In this document: positions 21,809 through 29,217 of the stretch, piece by piece
How the letters are laid out: every line of letters starts with the position of its first letter
Numbering within the stretch: position 1 is the first letter of the stretch
Assembly: GCF_015058545.1 (NCBI RefSeq)
Contig: NZ_SVCB01000019.1
Location: 1 to 33,451, forward strand
Direction of reading: 5' to 3'
Origin: Veillonella sp.
GTDB lineage: Bacteria; Bacillota; Negativicutes; Veillonellales; Veillonellaceae
DNA length: 33,451 nucleotides
Translations under genes and position numbers: made by a program
The notes under the pieces: generated by a model
The model's input: the letters and a program-made list of their open reading frames with translations, nothing else
Told to the model about the DNA's origin: nothing
Databases searched by the model: none

Positions 21809-22397
21809 GCCGATAAATTGGGAGTATTACGGCATATATAAACGATTTCGACATGTTGAGATAGCAACTATGGATGTAGCCACTGACAATGCAATTGCCT
21901 TTGAAGTTATTAAAGACTATGCCAGTCATATTGTAGACAATCTTAATCAAGGATTGGGGCTTATTATTAAAGGTCCTGTTGGAACCGGAAAGACTACGGC
22001 TGCGATTGCCATTATGAAAGAAGCTATTAAGCATAAAAAAAGTCCCTATTTTATCTCTATGATTTCGCTTCTCGATAAATTGATGAGTTTTAGAGATCAA
22101 GAAGAGCGATATGAATTTGAGCAACGCATTCAAAATTGTCCGTTATTGGTCTTAGATGATTTGGGCGGCGAATATATCGGCAAAAATAAGGAAGATAGCT
22201 GGATGCTTAAGCGTATTATGTCAATTATTGCCGAACGGTATCAGCGGTCAAAATCGATAATTATTACAACTAATTTACCAATTAAAGAGTTAGCGGCGCG
22301 ATATGATCAACGGGTAATTGATAGAATCCGTAGCACAAATCAAATCATAACATTGCTTGGTGATAGTTTGCGAAAAGAAGAATGGAGAAAATTATGA
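21696..22397 (+). CDS. DnaC/IstB-type helicase loader ATPase
   Basis: 233 residues from the GTG at 21696, which has a good GGGAGGTGG site six bases upstream. Walker A is GPVGTGKTT (~93-101), Walker B LLVLDDLGG (~150-158), and the sensor-1 region IIITTNLP; an Arg finger-like RVIDRIRS follows. It is an AAA+ protein expected to load the replicative helicase at the phage origin with the DnaD-like protein. The N-terminal ~37 codons overlap the previous gene in a different frame, an unusually long overlap; an internal ATG at 21738 lacks a good ribosome site. Its stop overlaps the SSB start (ATGA). Confidence 0.92.
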   Translation: MEHVSKVTHNLKKMCEQYHQVAMERERLTGQTTPTISKPINWEYYGIYKRFRHVEIATMDVATDNAIAFEVIKDYASHIVDNLNQGLGLIIKGPVGTGKTTAAIAIMKEAIKHKKSPYFISMISLLDKLMSFRDQEERYEFEQRIQNCPLLVLDDLGGEYIGKNKEDSWMLKRIMSIIAERYQRSKSIIITTNLPIKELAARYDQRVIDRIRSTNQIITLLGDSLRKEEWRKL

Positions 22398-22786
22398 ATT
22401 CAGTGCAGATATTAGGTAATTTAGCGCGGGACCCGGAAGTGCGCTTTACTAAAACCGGTAGAGCCGTAGCATCCTTTACAGTGGCTGCGACAAACACATA
22501 TTTTGATTCCACTACCAATGAGCAGAAAGAACAAACAGCATTCATAAACTGTGTAGCTTGGGGTAAATTAGGGGAAGCAGCTGGTAACCTACGTAAAGGG
22601 AGTCGTTGTTTTGTTGAAGGTCGTTTGAATACCCGTTCTTATGAAACGCAGGATGGGCAAAAGCGCTATGTAACTGAAGTAGTAGCTAACTTTGTTGGAG
22701 TATCTTTGAATGCTCCGATAAGTGAAGCATCTAATTTTGATAGCTTTGAACGTACAGACAGTGCTGAAGAAAAAATACCGTTTTAG
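22394..22786 (+). CDS. ssb: Single-stranded DNA-binding protein
   Basis: 130 residues from the ATG at 22394 (GGAG six bases upstream, ATGA overlap with the helicase loader stop); the ATG at 22382 is less well placed. OB fold ~1-105: NSVQILGNLARDPEVRFTKTGRAVASFTVA, INCVAWGKLGEAA, GSRCFVEGRLNTRSYE. Ends in EEKIPF, the conserved acidic tip that recruits host partners. It coats single strands during phage replication and recombination. Translationally coupled to the loader gene. Confidence 0.95.
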   Translation: MNSVQILGNLARDPEVRFTKTGRAVASFTVAATNTYFDSTTNEQKEQTAFINCVAWGKLGEAAGNLRKGSRCFVEGRLNTRSYETQDGQKRYVTEVVANFVGVSLNAPISEASNFDSFERTDSAEEKIPF

Positions 22787-22801
22787 GAAATGGGTGATAC
22801 T

Positions 22802-23533
22802 ATGATGGATTTAATAGCCGTTAATGTTACAGAGGAAGACAAGCAAATAGTAAGTGGTAGAGATTTGCATATGTTTTTGGAAATCGGAACGCAATATACA
22901 AAATGGTTTGAAAGAATGTGTGAATACGGTTTTAGTGAAAATGTTGACTTTAGAGCTGTTAGTCAAAAAAGACTAACAGCTCAAGGTAACGAATCTACCT
23001 TTATTGATCATGAACTGACTATCGATATGGCGAAGCAATTATGTATGTTAGCTCGAAATGATAAAGGTAAGCAAGCACGAGAGTATTTTATTCAAATTGA
23101 ACGGGATTGGAATAGTCCAGAAAAAGTCATGGGGCGAGCGTTAAAAATTGCGAATAATGTAATTAACAATCAGAAAATAACGATTGCACAACAAAATCAG
23201 CAACTACAAGAACTACAGCCAAAGGCTACTTATTATGATTTGGTATTGCAGAATACTAGTTTATTAAGTATCACTCAAATTGCTAAGGATTTTGGATTGA
23301 GTGCTAGACGATTAAATCAAATCCTAAAAGATAAGGGTGTGCAATACAAGCAATCGGACCAATGGTTTTTATATCAGAAATATGCTGATAAAGGATACAC
23401 TTCTAGTAAAACTACAGCATTAGATGCGGAACGCAGTGTAATGCATACATATTGGACGCAAAAAGGGCGGCTTTTTATTTATGAACTACTGAAAAGTATG
23501 AATATATTACCTTTGATTGAGCAGGTGGCATGA
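22802..23533 (+). CDS. AntA/AntB and KilAC domain antirepressor
   Basis: 243 residues from the ATG at 22802 (an ATG pair; the in-frame ATG at 22790 lacks a ribosome site). N-terminal ~1-105 is AntA/AntB-type (VSGRDLHMFLEIGTQYTKWFER, NVDFRAV, HELTIDMAKQLCMLARNDKGKQAREYFI). C-terminal ~140-235 is KilAC-like (SITQIAKDFGLSARRLNQILKDKGVQY, YTSSKTTALD). Antirepressors inactivate phage repressors and promote induction. A perfect 12-bp hairpin is encoded inside the AntA/AntB part. It overlaps the next gene by ATGA. Confidence 0.9.
   Translation: MMDLIAVNVTEEDKQIVSGRDLHMFLEIGTQYTKWFERMCEYGFSENVDFRAVSQKRLTAQGNESTFIDHELTIDMAKQLCMLARNDKGKQAREYFIQIERDWNSPEKVMGRALKIANNVINNQKITIAQQNQQLQELQPKATYYDLVLQNTSLLSITQIAKDFGLSARRLNQILKDKGVQYKQSDQWFLYQKYADKGYTSSKTTALDAERSVMHTYWTQKGRLFIYELLKSMNILPLIEQVA
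22953..22982. other. Perfect hairpin inside the antirepressor gene
   Basis: GAGCTGTTAGTC (22953-22964), AAAAAA loop, GACTAACAGCTC (22971-22982): 12 perfect base pairs within coding sequence (residues around FRAVSQKRLTAQ). No T run follows, so it is not a terminator. It could slow ribosomes, serve as an RNA-processing site or be a protein-binding palindrome. Confidence 0.75.
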
Positions 23534-23895
23534 TGAATAGTAGAGAAAAAGGCAAAAAAGGTGAACGTGAATTTGCTTCATTGTGCCGTGATAAAGGATT
23601 TTCAAAAGTTCGCCGTACACAGCAGTATTGCGGTAATACAGGTGAAGCAGCTGATGTTGTTGGCTTACCGGGTGTACATGCTGAAGTTAAGCGTGTTGAA
23701 AATCTAAAAATATACAATGCGATTGAGCAAGCAAAAAGAGATTCTCAAAAGTCTGGGCGTGTACCAGTGGTATTTCATAGACGTAATAATCATGAATGGT
23801 TAGCAACAATGACTGCGGATGCATGGTTTGAAATGTATCGAGAAAGCGAATTACTGAATAGCAATGATAGGGAGAATGATGATGCTACGAAATGA
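23530..23895 (+). CDS. Putative PD-(D/E)XK endonuclease, Holliday-junction-resolvase-like
   Basis: 121 residues. SREKGKKGEREFASLCRDKGF, VRRTQQYCG, EAADVVGLPGVHAEVKRVE and the later QAKRDSQKSGRVPVVFHRRNN follow the archaeal-Hjc-like phage nuclease pattern, with E-x(n)-D-x(n)-E-V-K active-site spacing. It likely resolves branched DNA before packaging. The start (ATGATG) overlaps the antirepressor stop; the 3' end overlaps the next small gene. Confidence 0.85.
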   Translation: MMNSREKGKKGEREFASLCRDKGFSKVRRTQQYCGNTGEAADVVGLPGVHAEVKRVENLKIYNAIEQAKRDSQKSGRVPVVFHRRNNHEWLATMTADAWFEMYRESELLNSNDRENDDATK

Positions 23896-24037
23896 CTTAA
23901 AAAAAGGGTTGTTAAATTATTTATACAGCATTGGCGGTCGATTTATTGCTCGTGATTATGGTGGAGAATTGTATTTATATGACGAAAAGCCAGAGAGATC
24001 TATGCTTTCATTTATGGCACAAAATTATTCAAGTTAA
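23882..24037 (+). CDS. Small hypothetical protein
   Basis: 51 residues (starts MLRNDLKKGLLNYLYSIGGR). Three consecutive in-frame ATGs (23876, 23879, 23882) follow AGGGAGA; the last gives the best spacing. Aromatic-rich (FIARDYGGELYLYDEK). No family recognised. It overlaps the nuclease gene end in a different frame. Confidence 0.5.
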   Translation: MLRNDLKKGLLNYLYSIGGRFIARDYGGELYLYDEKPERSMLSFMAQNYSS

Positions 24038-24096
24038 GAATATAAAGGAAAGGGTGCAAACAGAAATTGAGAGGAAAAAGGAATGAGGTTAAAACT

Positions 24097-24354
24097 ATGC
24101 ATACACGAATGACCATGCAACGGCTACAAGCAACTAGAGAAACAATAGAGAGTATTCTCTTTAATTTGGGCGAAATTAGAACATTTTTAAATGAGTTAAA
24201 TTTTGATTTTGCAAGATTAAGAAGTGATAGCAATGGTAGATTTATGATTTCATATGAGCCTTTGGAGGGTGAATTTATATTGTTAAGACATCAAATAAAA
24301 ACGGTGGAGAAAATTATTGATGACGAAATAAAGGATAGAACAAAGAAGGGGTAA
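24097..24354 (+). CDS. Hypothetical helical phage protein
   Basis: 85 residues from the ATG at 24097 after AAGGAATGAGG; an upstream TTG frame extension has no ribosome site. Sequence suggests two long helices (MQRLQATRETIESILFNLGEIRTFLNELNF and LLRHQIKTVEKIIDDEIKD) around a short polar turn. No family recognised. Position between the nuclease and the DUF3310 protein suggests an accessory replication or regulatory role. Confidence 0.65.
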   Translation: MHTRMTMQRLQATRETIESILFNLGEIRTFLNELNFDFARLRSDSNGRFMISYEPLEGEFILLRHQIKTVEKIIDDEIKDRTKKG

Positions 24355-24380
24355 ATTATCAAAATAAGGCTAATGTAGAC

Positions 24381-24602
24381 ATGGTTCATAGCCCTAGTCA
24401 TTACAAATTAAGAGGCTTAGACATTGAGAGTGTGGATGTGATTAGATCCGTATTAAGTGACGAGGAGTATTGTGGTTGGTGCAAAGGCAATGCTTTAAAG
24501 TACCTATTTAGGGCAGGCAAAAAAGATAATGAGGTGCAGGACCTTAGTAAGTGTGGTGTATATCTTAATTGGTTTGTAGATAAATTAAAAGGCGAGGTTT
24601 AA
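24381..24602 (+). CDS. DUF3310 family protein
   Basis: 73 residues. The pattern VHSPSHYKLRGLDIESVDVI, CKGNALKYLFRAGKKD, DLSKCGVYLNWFVDKL is the DUF3310 (SaV-like) signature, widespread in phage early regions and of unknown biochemical role. The ribosome site is weak (AAGG 12 bases before ATG), so translation may be coupled to the upstream gene. Confidence 0.85.
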   Translation: MVHSPSHYKLRGLDIESVDVIRSVLSDEEYCGWCKGNALKYLFRAGKKDNEVQDLSKCGVYLNWFVDKLKGEV

Positions 24603-24604
24603 TT

Positions 24605-24694
24605 ATGACAGTTACAGGTTTAATGTTTGTATTTTTGTTTGGGTTAATAATAGGGATATTATTTGGTTTAGCTTATATCGTTTGGAGGGATTAA
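24605..24694 (+). CDS. Single-helix membrane micropeptide
   Basis: 29 residues (MTVTGLMFVFLFGLIIGILF then GLAYIVWRD). One transmembrane helix fills almost the whole chain, with a polar end. The ATG at 24605 is 2 bases past the DUF3310 stop. No family recognised. Such peptides are frequent in phage early regions. Confidence 0.5.
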   Translation: MTVTGLMFVFLFGLIIGILFGLAYIVWRD

Positions 24695-24695
24695 T

Positions 24696-24863
24696 ATAGA
24701 CTTAAACAAAATTAAAGATGAGGCAGTTAAGCGAATATGCAACGAGGAGAATAGACTAGAGATTGTTATCAAGATAATAAAGCTAGTGTGTAAGCTTGGT
24801 GGATTTAAGATAATGCAACGCATTAGCTTAGAGGATAAAAAGAGCGGTAGGCGTTATGATTAG
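24696..24863 (+). CDS. Small helical protein with apparent ATA start
   Basis: 55 residues (after the start: DLNKIKDEAVKRICNEENRL). The frame has no ATG, GTG or TTG near its 5' end. GGAGGG (24684-24689) is six bases before ATA at 24696, exactly where ATG is expected; ATT at 24690 abuts the site. The rest is clearly coding-like, basic and helical, and ends just before the late regulator's ribosome site. Most likely an ATG-to-ATA change, with translation reduced or rescued by ATA initiation. Confidence 0.5.
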   Translation: MDLNKIKDEAVKRICNEENRLEIVIKIIKLVCKLGGFKIMQRISLEDKKSGRRYD

Positions 24864-24874
24864 GAGATGGTTGA

Positions 24875-25333
24875 TTGACTGCGATGGAATGTTTAGAACG
24901 GATTAGGGATATGCAGATAGAGCTACGTAAGCTAGAGCGTGACATAAAAGAGTTAAGAGCAAAACTGTACTCTTTAAAGGCTATTGACTATGTTAAAGAG
25001 CATATCAGTGGCGGGACCCCGAAAGATTTAGGTGACCAAATAGCTCATTTTAATGCAAGGTTAAAATTTGTGCAGAATAAATGGGCAAGATTTGTACGAT
25101 ATAGTGACTTTGTTGATAGTATGATAAATCAAATAGAATCTTGTCAGTTGCGAGCGTTATTACACGAGCGATATATAAACGGAGGTAGTTGGGAGCAAGT
25201 TGCTGAGGTAGTAGGTGTGTCTAGGCAATGGATAGACCGTCGGATGCACAGGCTGGCAATTAAAGAATTTGAAAAAATTTTTAAAAACAGTTTACAAGAG
25301 TTTACAGCAGTTTACAACGAATGTGTTGTATAA
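24875..25333 (+). CDS. ArpU/sigma-70 region 4-like late regulator
   Basis: 152 residues from the TTG at 24875, 8 bases after GGAG; the ATG at 24884 is too far from it. N-terminal coiled coil (~5-35, ERIRDMQIELRKLERDIKELRAK); C-terminal sigma-like helix-turn-helix (~100-135, LRALLHERYINGGSWEQVAEVVGVSRQW plus IDRRMHRL), as in DUF1492/ArpU-type proteins that control phage late transcription. It is the last early gene before the packaging genes. Its own 3' end contains three phased AGTTTACA repeats and a -10 box that probably form the late promoter. Confidence 0.82.
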   Translation: MTAMECLERIRDMQIELRKLERDIKELRAKLYSLKAIDYVKEHISGGTPKDLGDQIAHFNARLKFVQNKWARFVRYSDFVDSMINQIESCQLRALLHERYINGGSWEQVAEVVGVSRQWIDRRMHRLAIKEFEKIFKNSLQEFTAVYNECVV

Positions 25334-25334
25334 T
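25289..25334 (+). promoter_or_regulatory. Probable activator-dependent late promoter
   Basis: Three tandem 10-base units, AGTTTACAAG, AGTTTACAGC and AGTTTACAAC (25289-25318), precede a perfect TATAAT at 25329-25334. No normal -35 at 16-18 bases exists; the repeats occupy roughly -52 to -23. This is the expected layout for a promoter driven by a bound activator, presumably the regulator encoded here. Confidence 0.55.
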
Positions 25335-25413
25335 GTAAGCTGTAGAAAGAAGCTTAAAGGCTTTTAGTTTTACACTTGCTCCTCAAAATTATACCTAGAC
25401 ACAAAATGCAAGA

Positions 25414-25437
25414 AGGCACCTGAAAGGGTGCTTTTTT
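25414..25437 (+). terminator. Terminator between late regulator and tRNA genes
   Basis: GCACC and GGTGC arms around TGAAAG, followed by TTTTTT. It ends the early operon, or is the attenuator of a ~100-base leader from the late promoter. The stretch 25335-25413 holds no gene. Confidence 0.8.
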
Positions 25438-25441
25438 ACAT

Positions 25442-25530
25442 GGAAGAGTACCCAAGTGGATTAAGGGAGCTGTCTTGAAAACAGCGAGACGTTTAAACGT
25501 GCGTGGGTTCGAATCCTACCTCTTCCGCCA
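25442..25530 (+). tRNA. tRNA-Ser (TGA anticodon)
   Basis: Acceptor GGAAGAG/CTCTTCC, encoded CCA, long variable arm (GAGACGTTTAAACGTGC) as in serine tRNAs, anticodon TGA at 25516-25518 region (loop CTTGAAA starting 25474, anticodon 25476-25478), T loop TTCGAAT. Phage-borne, encoded in line with the late operon. Confidence 0.95.
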
Positions 25531-25533
25531 CAT

Positions 25534-25608
25534 TGCCTAGTAGCACAACGGTAGTTCAGTCGGCTGTTAACCGACCGGTTATAGGTTCGAATCCTATCTA
25601 GGCAGCCA
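25534..25608 (+). tRNA. tRNA-Asn (GTT anticodon)
   Basis: Acceptor TGCCTAG/CTAGGCA, discriminator G, encoded CCA, anticodon GTT at 25566-25568 in the CTGTTAA loop, T loop TTCGAAT. Three bases separate it from the serine tRNA. Confidence 0.95.
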
Positions 25609-25611
25609 CAT

Positions 25612-25686
25612 GGATCTTTAGCTCAGTGGTAGAGCACTCGGCTCATAACCGAATGGTCGTAGGTCCGAATCCTACAGGATCCACCA
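25612..25686 (+). tRNA. tRNA with CAT anticodon (Met, or Ile2 if modified)
   Basis: Acceptor GGATCTT/AGGATCC (one G-U), discriminator A, encoded CCA, anticodon loop CTCATAA. It is an elongator-type tRNA. The choice between methionine and lysidine-modified isoleucine cannot be made by eye; the AATGGTCG variable/anticodon flank leans toward Ile2. The T loop reads TCCGAAT, with C where pseudouridine 55 is usual. Confidence 0.88.
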
Positions 25687-25742
25687 GTAAGCCGAGGATG
25701 TAACATCGTTTCATTCTGCGATGTAAGAGGGCTTTTGCCTGC

Positions 25743-25767
25743 AGCGGGAGAATACCCCGCATTTTTT
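25743..25767 (+). terminator. Terminator after the tRNA cluster
   Basis: GCGGG and CCCGC arms around AGAATAC, then ATTTTTT. A second possible hairpin (CATCG/CGATG, 25700-25725 region) and a GGGCTTTT run precede it. Late transcripts must pass it or start after it to reach terS. Confidence 0.75.
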
Positions 25768-25790
25768 ATTGACCAAAAGGAGGTGATGAC

Positions 25791-26234
25791 GTGACGCCAT
25801 TGACAGCGAGACAGGATAAGTTCAGTGTTGAATACTTGGTTGACTTGAACGGTACGCAAGCGGCTATACGGGCTGGATATAGCCCTAAAACAGCGGAAGT
25901 AACGGCTAGTCGTCTGCTAAGGAATGTTAAGGTTCAAAACCGCATTCAAGAATTAAGGGCCAAAGAGTTTAAGAAAACCATTGCCACCGCTGAAGAAGTG
26001 GAGGCGATGCTATCTAAGGCCATGCGCGGTGAGCTCGATGAAGAAGTGGTAGTGGTTGAGGGCTCAGGAGACGGATATAGCGAAGCTAAGATTATGACTA
26101 AGCAGATATCCGCTCGTGATCGATTAAAAGCGGCCGAGCTGATGGGTAAGCGCCATCAACTCTTTACTGATAAGGTCCAAATGTCCGGGGAATTAATGCC
26201 AATATTTGTCGGAGAGGATGATATTAGTGATTAA
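25791..26234 (+). CDS. terS: Terminase small subunit
   Basis: 147 residues from the GTG at 25791 behind AAAGGAGGTGATGAC. LTARQDKFSVEYLVDLNGTQAAIRAGYSPKTAEVTASRLLRNVKVQNRI is the Terminase_2 signature with its N-terminal helix-turn-helix that recognises the phage packaging site. The C-terminal part contacts the large subunit. It is the first protein gene of the packaging operon and overlaps terL by 8 bases. Confidence 0.95.
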   Translation: MTPLTARQDKFSVEYLVDLNGTQAAIRAGYSPKTAEVTASRLLRNVKVQNRIQELRAKEFKKTIATAEEVEAMLSKAMRGELDEEVVVVEGSGDGYSEAKIMTKQISARDRLKAAELMGKRHQLFTDKVQMSGELMPIFVGEDDISD

Positions 26235-27507
26235 CTATGACCCGGCCAAATATCAACCGGTACGATTACCGGAGATATTCGGTGCGGGTTACGGTAAGTT
26301 TATCCGATTTCGTGGACGTTATCGTGTGGTCAAGGGTAGTCGTGCATCTAAAAAATCGGCTACGGCCGCACTGGATCTTATTAAAAATATATTAAAGTAC
26401 CCCGAAGCGAATGCGTTAGTGGTTCGTAAGGTATTTAGGACCTTAAAGGATAGTTGCTACGCACAGCTTAAGTGGGCGGCAAGACGACTGAAATGCTATC
26501 ATCTGTTCCGGTTTACCGAAAGCCCTCTTGAGATTACGGTTATTGCTACCGGTCAAAAAATACTGTTTCGAGGTTTAGACGATCCGCTTAAAGTTACTTC
26601 GGTAGCCGTAGATTCAGGGTCGTTGTGTTGGCTGTGGATTGAAGAAGCGTACGAAATCACGAATGAAGAAGATTTTGATATGCTGAATGAATCCATTCGT
26701 GGCCAGTTACCCCCGAATTTATGGCACCAAATAACGATTACCTTTAACCCGTGGAATGAGCGTCATTGGCTTAAGAAGCGATTTTTTGACACAAAGAACC
26801 CGGACGTATTAGCCCTTACAACCAATTACACCTGCAATGAGTTTTTAAGCCCTTCTGATATAAAAGTATTCGAGGATATGAAACTCAATAATCCACGACG
26901 TTATAAAGTCGCTGGATTAGGCGATTGGGGTGTTGTCGAAGGCCTTGTGTACGAAAATTGGGAAGAACGGGTATTTGATGTTACTGAAATAAGTAAGCGA
27001 CCAAATGTACAAAGTTTCTTCGGCCTTGACTTCGGTTTTACTAACGATCCGTCGGCACTGTTTTGCGGGCTAGTTGATACGGTAGCCAAAGAGATCTATG
27101 TATTTGATGAGATGTATCAAAAAGGACTAACTAATGACGAAATCGCAGAAACGATTACTCGTATGGGCTACGCTAAAGAACGTATTCGAGCTGATTCAGC
27201 GGAGCCTAAGTCTATTGTGCATTTAAGGAGATTAGGATTGCGACGTATTACTGCGGCCTTAAAAGGCAAGGATAGCGTTAATGCCGGAATTCAGGTATTA
27301 CAAGATTATAAGATTATCATCCACCCTCGCTGCGTGAATTTCATAACCGAAATCATGAACTACGCTTGGGACGAAGATAAATTCGGTAAAAAACTGAATA
27401 AGCCAATTGATGATTTTAATCATTTAATGGACGCCATGCGGTATGCCTTGGAACCGCTGATAAAAATTAGAAAAGGAGGGATAAGATTTGGAAACGGGGA
27501 TAAATGA
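26227..27507 (+). CDS. terL: Terminase large subunit
   Basis: 426 residues if the GTG at 26227 is used, 9 bases after GGAGAGG; ATG at 26218 abuts the ribosome site and is less likely. ATPase: Walker-A-like VVKGSRASKKSA (~34-45) and Walker B LCWLWIEEA (~133-141). Nuclease: FFGLDFGFTNDPSAL (Asp268), IRADSAEP (Asp323) and DDFNHLMDAMRYA. This is the Terminase_3/SPP1 type motor that cuts and translocates DNA into proheads. Confidence 0.95.
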   Translation: MINYDPAKYQPVRLPEIFGAGYGKFIRFRGRYRVVKGSRASKKSATAALDLIKNILKYPEANALVVRKVFRTLKDSCYAQLKWAARRLKCYHLFRFTESPLEITVIATGQKILFRGLDDPLKVTSVAVDSGSLCWLWIEEAYEITNEEDFDMLNESIRGQLPPNLWHQITITFNPWNERHWLKKRFFDTKNPDVLALTTNYTCNEFLSPSDIKVFEDMKLNNPRRYKVAGLGDWGVVEGLVYENWEERVFDVTEISKRPNVQSFFGLDFGFTNDPSALFCGLVDTVAKEIYVFDEMYQKGLTNDEIAETITRMGYAKERIRADSAEPKSIVHLRRLGLRRITAALKGKDSVNAGIQVLQDYKIIIHPRCVNFITEIMNYAWDEDKFGKKLNKPIDDFNHLMDAMRYALEPLIKIRKGGIRFGNGDK

Positions 27508-28891
27508 TAAGCTAGCCGGTGCGAAGAAGTTACTCGAAACCTTCATTGCCGGTCACATAAATTTTGTAATGGCCGATGAAGTCGCTCGCCGGTATTACGC
27601 GAATCAAAATGACATTCTGCATGAAAAGAAGAAAAAAGAAGAGGATAAGGAAAAACCGGAATTGCGGAATGCAGATAATCGTATTCCATCGGCATTTCAT
27701 AGTTTATTAGTGGACCAAAAGGCCGGTTATATGTTTACCTCGCCGCCTAGTTTTGATGTAGGCACGGATGAGCAGAACAAGCAAGTAACCGAGGTATTAG
27801 GTGATACATATGAGAAAAATGCGAAAGAATTATGCGTTAATGCGTCGAATGCAGGTATTGCTTGGCTCCATTATTGGATTGATGACAACGAATTCAAATG
27901 GGGTGTTGTACCGTCGGCACAAATTATACCTATTTGGGGAACCACCTTAGAGCATAATTTACAAGCGGCCGTACGCTGTTACGAAGAATTAGACGTGGCT
28001 ACCGGTGATGCGTATGATGTGTTTGAAATTTGGGACGATACGATATGCAGAGCCTATCGTAAGAAAAAGTCGCTAAGTATTAACGAAGGCTTAAATCCAT
28101 ATGATATGTTTGCCATGTTCATGGAGCAGAATCAATCCGATGCCGCCAATGAATTTGTGCATAAACTTGGTGAAGTACCATTCATACCATTTAAGAACAA
28201 TGGAAACTGCTATAGTGACTTGGACCGCATCAAACGCTTAATCGATGCGTACGATAAAACGTATAGCGGCTTTATTAATGACCTCGAAGATATTCAAGAG
28301 GTTATTTTCGTATTAACTAACTACGGCGGTCAAGACCTGAATGAGTTTATCCGCGATTTGAAGTGTTTTAAAACAATTCAAGTCGACTCCATCGGTTCCG
28401 AAGATAAATCAGGGGTATCAACGTTAACTATCGATATTCCGGTCGAAGCCCGTGAAAAGGCTTTGGAAATTACTCGTAAGTCTATATTTACTATGGGGCA
28501 AGGTATTGATCCGGAAATGCAAGGCCTCGACGGGACTAGCGGAGAAGCTATGAAGTTTTTATATGCTTTACTCGAACTTAAGGCGGGCCTCATGGAAACC
28601 GAGTTCCGGTTAAGCTTTAATCAATTTATCCGAGCGATATGCCGATTTAAAGGTATTAAGCCACAAAATATTATTCAGACATGGACACGCACCATGATTC
28701 GCAATGACGCCGAGTTAGTGGATATGTGTTCGAAGTCTAAGGGTATTATTTCGGATAAAACAATTATTAAGGCACATCCATTTGTTGAAGACGTGGAAGC
28801 CGAAGAAGAACAGTTGGCCAAAGAAAAAGAAGCCGAACTGGCATCGTATGAATTTAACAACACGGGAGGTGAAGAAGATGGAAACGCTTAG
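27488..28891 (+). CDS. Portal protein, SPP1 gp6-like
   Basis: 467 residues from the TTG at 27488 behind AAAGGAGGG, overlapping terL by 20 bases. Family features: NRIPSAFHSLLVDQKAGYMFTSPPSF, GIAWLHYWIDDN, VPFIPFKNNGN and SDLDRIKRLIDAYDKTYSGFINDLED, all typical of the Phage_prot_Gp6/SPP1 portal family. It forms the dodecameric ring through which DNA enters the head. The acidic, coiled C-terminus (EAEEEQLAKEKEAELAS) is usual. Confidence 0.93.
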   Translation: METGINDKLAGAKKLLETFIAGHINFVMADEVARRYYANQNDILHEKKKKEEDKEKPELRNADNRIPSAFHSLLVDQKAGYMFTSPPSFDVGTDEQNKQVTEVLGDTYEKNAKELCVNASNAGIAWLHYWIDDNEFKWGVVPSAQIIPIWGTTLEHNLQAAVRCYEELDVATGDAYDVFEIWDDTICRAYRKKKSLSINEGLNPYDMFAMFMEQNQSDAANEFVHKLGEVPFIPFKNNGNCYSDLDRIKRLIDAYDKTYSGFINDLEDIQEVIFVLTNYGGQDLNEFIRDLKCFKTIQVDSIGSEDKSGVSTLTIDIPVEAREKALEITRKSIFTMGQGIDPEMQGLDGTSGEAMKFLYALLELKAGLMETEFRLSFNQFIRAICRFKGIKPQNIIQTWTRTMIRNDAELVDMCSKSKGIISDKTIIKAHPFVEDVEAEEEQLAKEKEAELASYEFNNTGGEEDGNA

Positions 28892-29153
28892 AGCTTATAT
28901 TGAATCATTTGGAGAGGATGCACCGGTTAAACTTTTATACGAAGTTTATGGCACGACTAGCGAAGTTAAATCCGTATTACAGTATTGTGTAACATCGTAT
29001 AAAACTGCGGTAGAGGTTATGAAGGAAGAAAACGTATATCCTGAAACCGAAACGGCACCGGTAGAAGATGTAAAACTTGTACCTGAACCGGTAGAAGAAG
29101 TAAAAGTTGAAGAAAAACCTAAAACTACAAAACGAACAGTCAAAGCGAAATAG
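28878..29153 (+). CDS. Small head-region protein, unknown
   Basis: 91 residues from the ATG at 28878 behind GGGAGGTGAAGAAG, overlapping the portal gene by 14 bases. Residues ~1-50 look folded (RAYIESFGEDAPVKLLYEVYGTTSEVKSVL); the rest is a low-complexity Pro/Glu/Val/Lys tail (PVEDVKLVPEPVEEVKVEEK) ending basic. No family recognised. By location it could be a head accessory or scaffold partner. Confidence 0.65.
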   Translation: METLRAYIESFGEDAPVKLLYEVYGTTSEVKSVLQYCVTSYKTAVEVMKEENVYPETETAPVEDVKLVPEPVEEVKVEEKPKTTKRTVKAK

Positions 29154-29217
29154 TAATATTTCGCTGCTTTAATTGTCTCGAGGCAGGTAACCTCGGTAAA
29201 AACCGGAAAGGACAACA

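Noticed and set aside
22953..22982. Antirepressor hairpin as terminator or insertion-sequence end
   Set aside because: No T run follows and the reading frame continues normally through it.
25442..25686. tRNA genes as the prophage attachment site
   Set aside because: They lie inside the late region far from the integrase, are complete with encoded CCA and belong to the phage cluster.
25623..25859. Minus-strand 78-codon frame across the tRNA and terS start
   Set aside because: It is the antisense of a tRNA (a well-known artefact) and of the terS start region.
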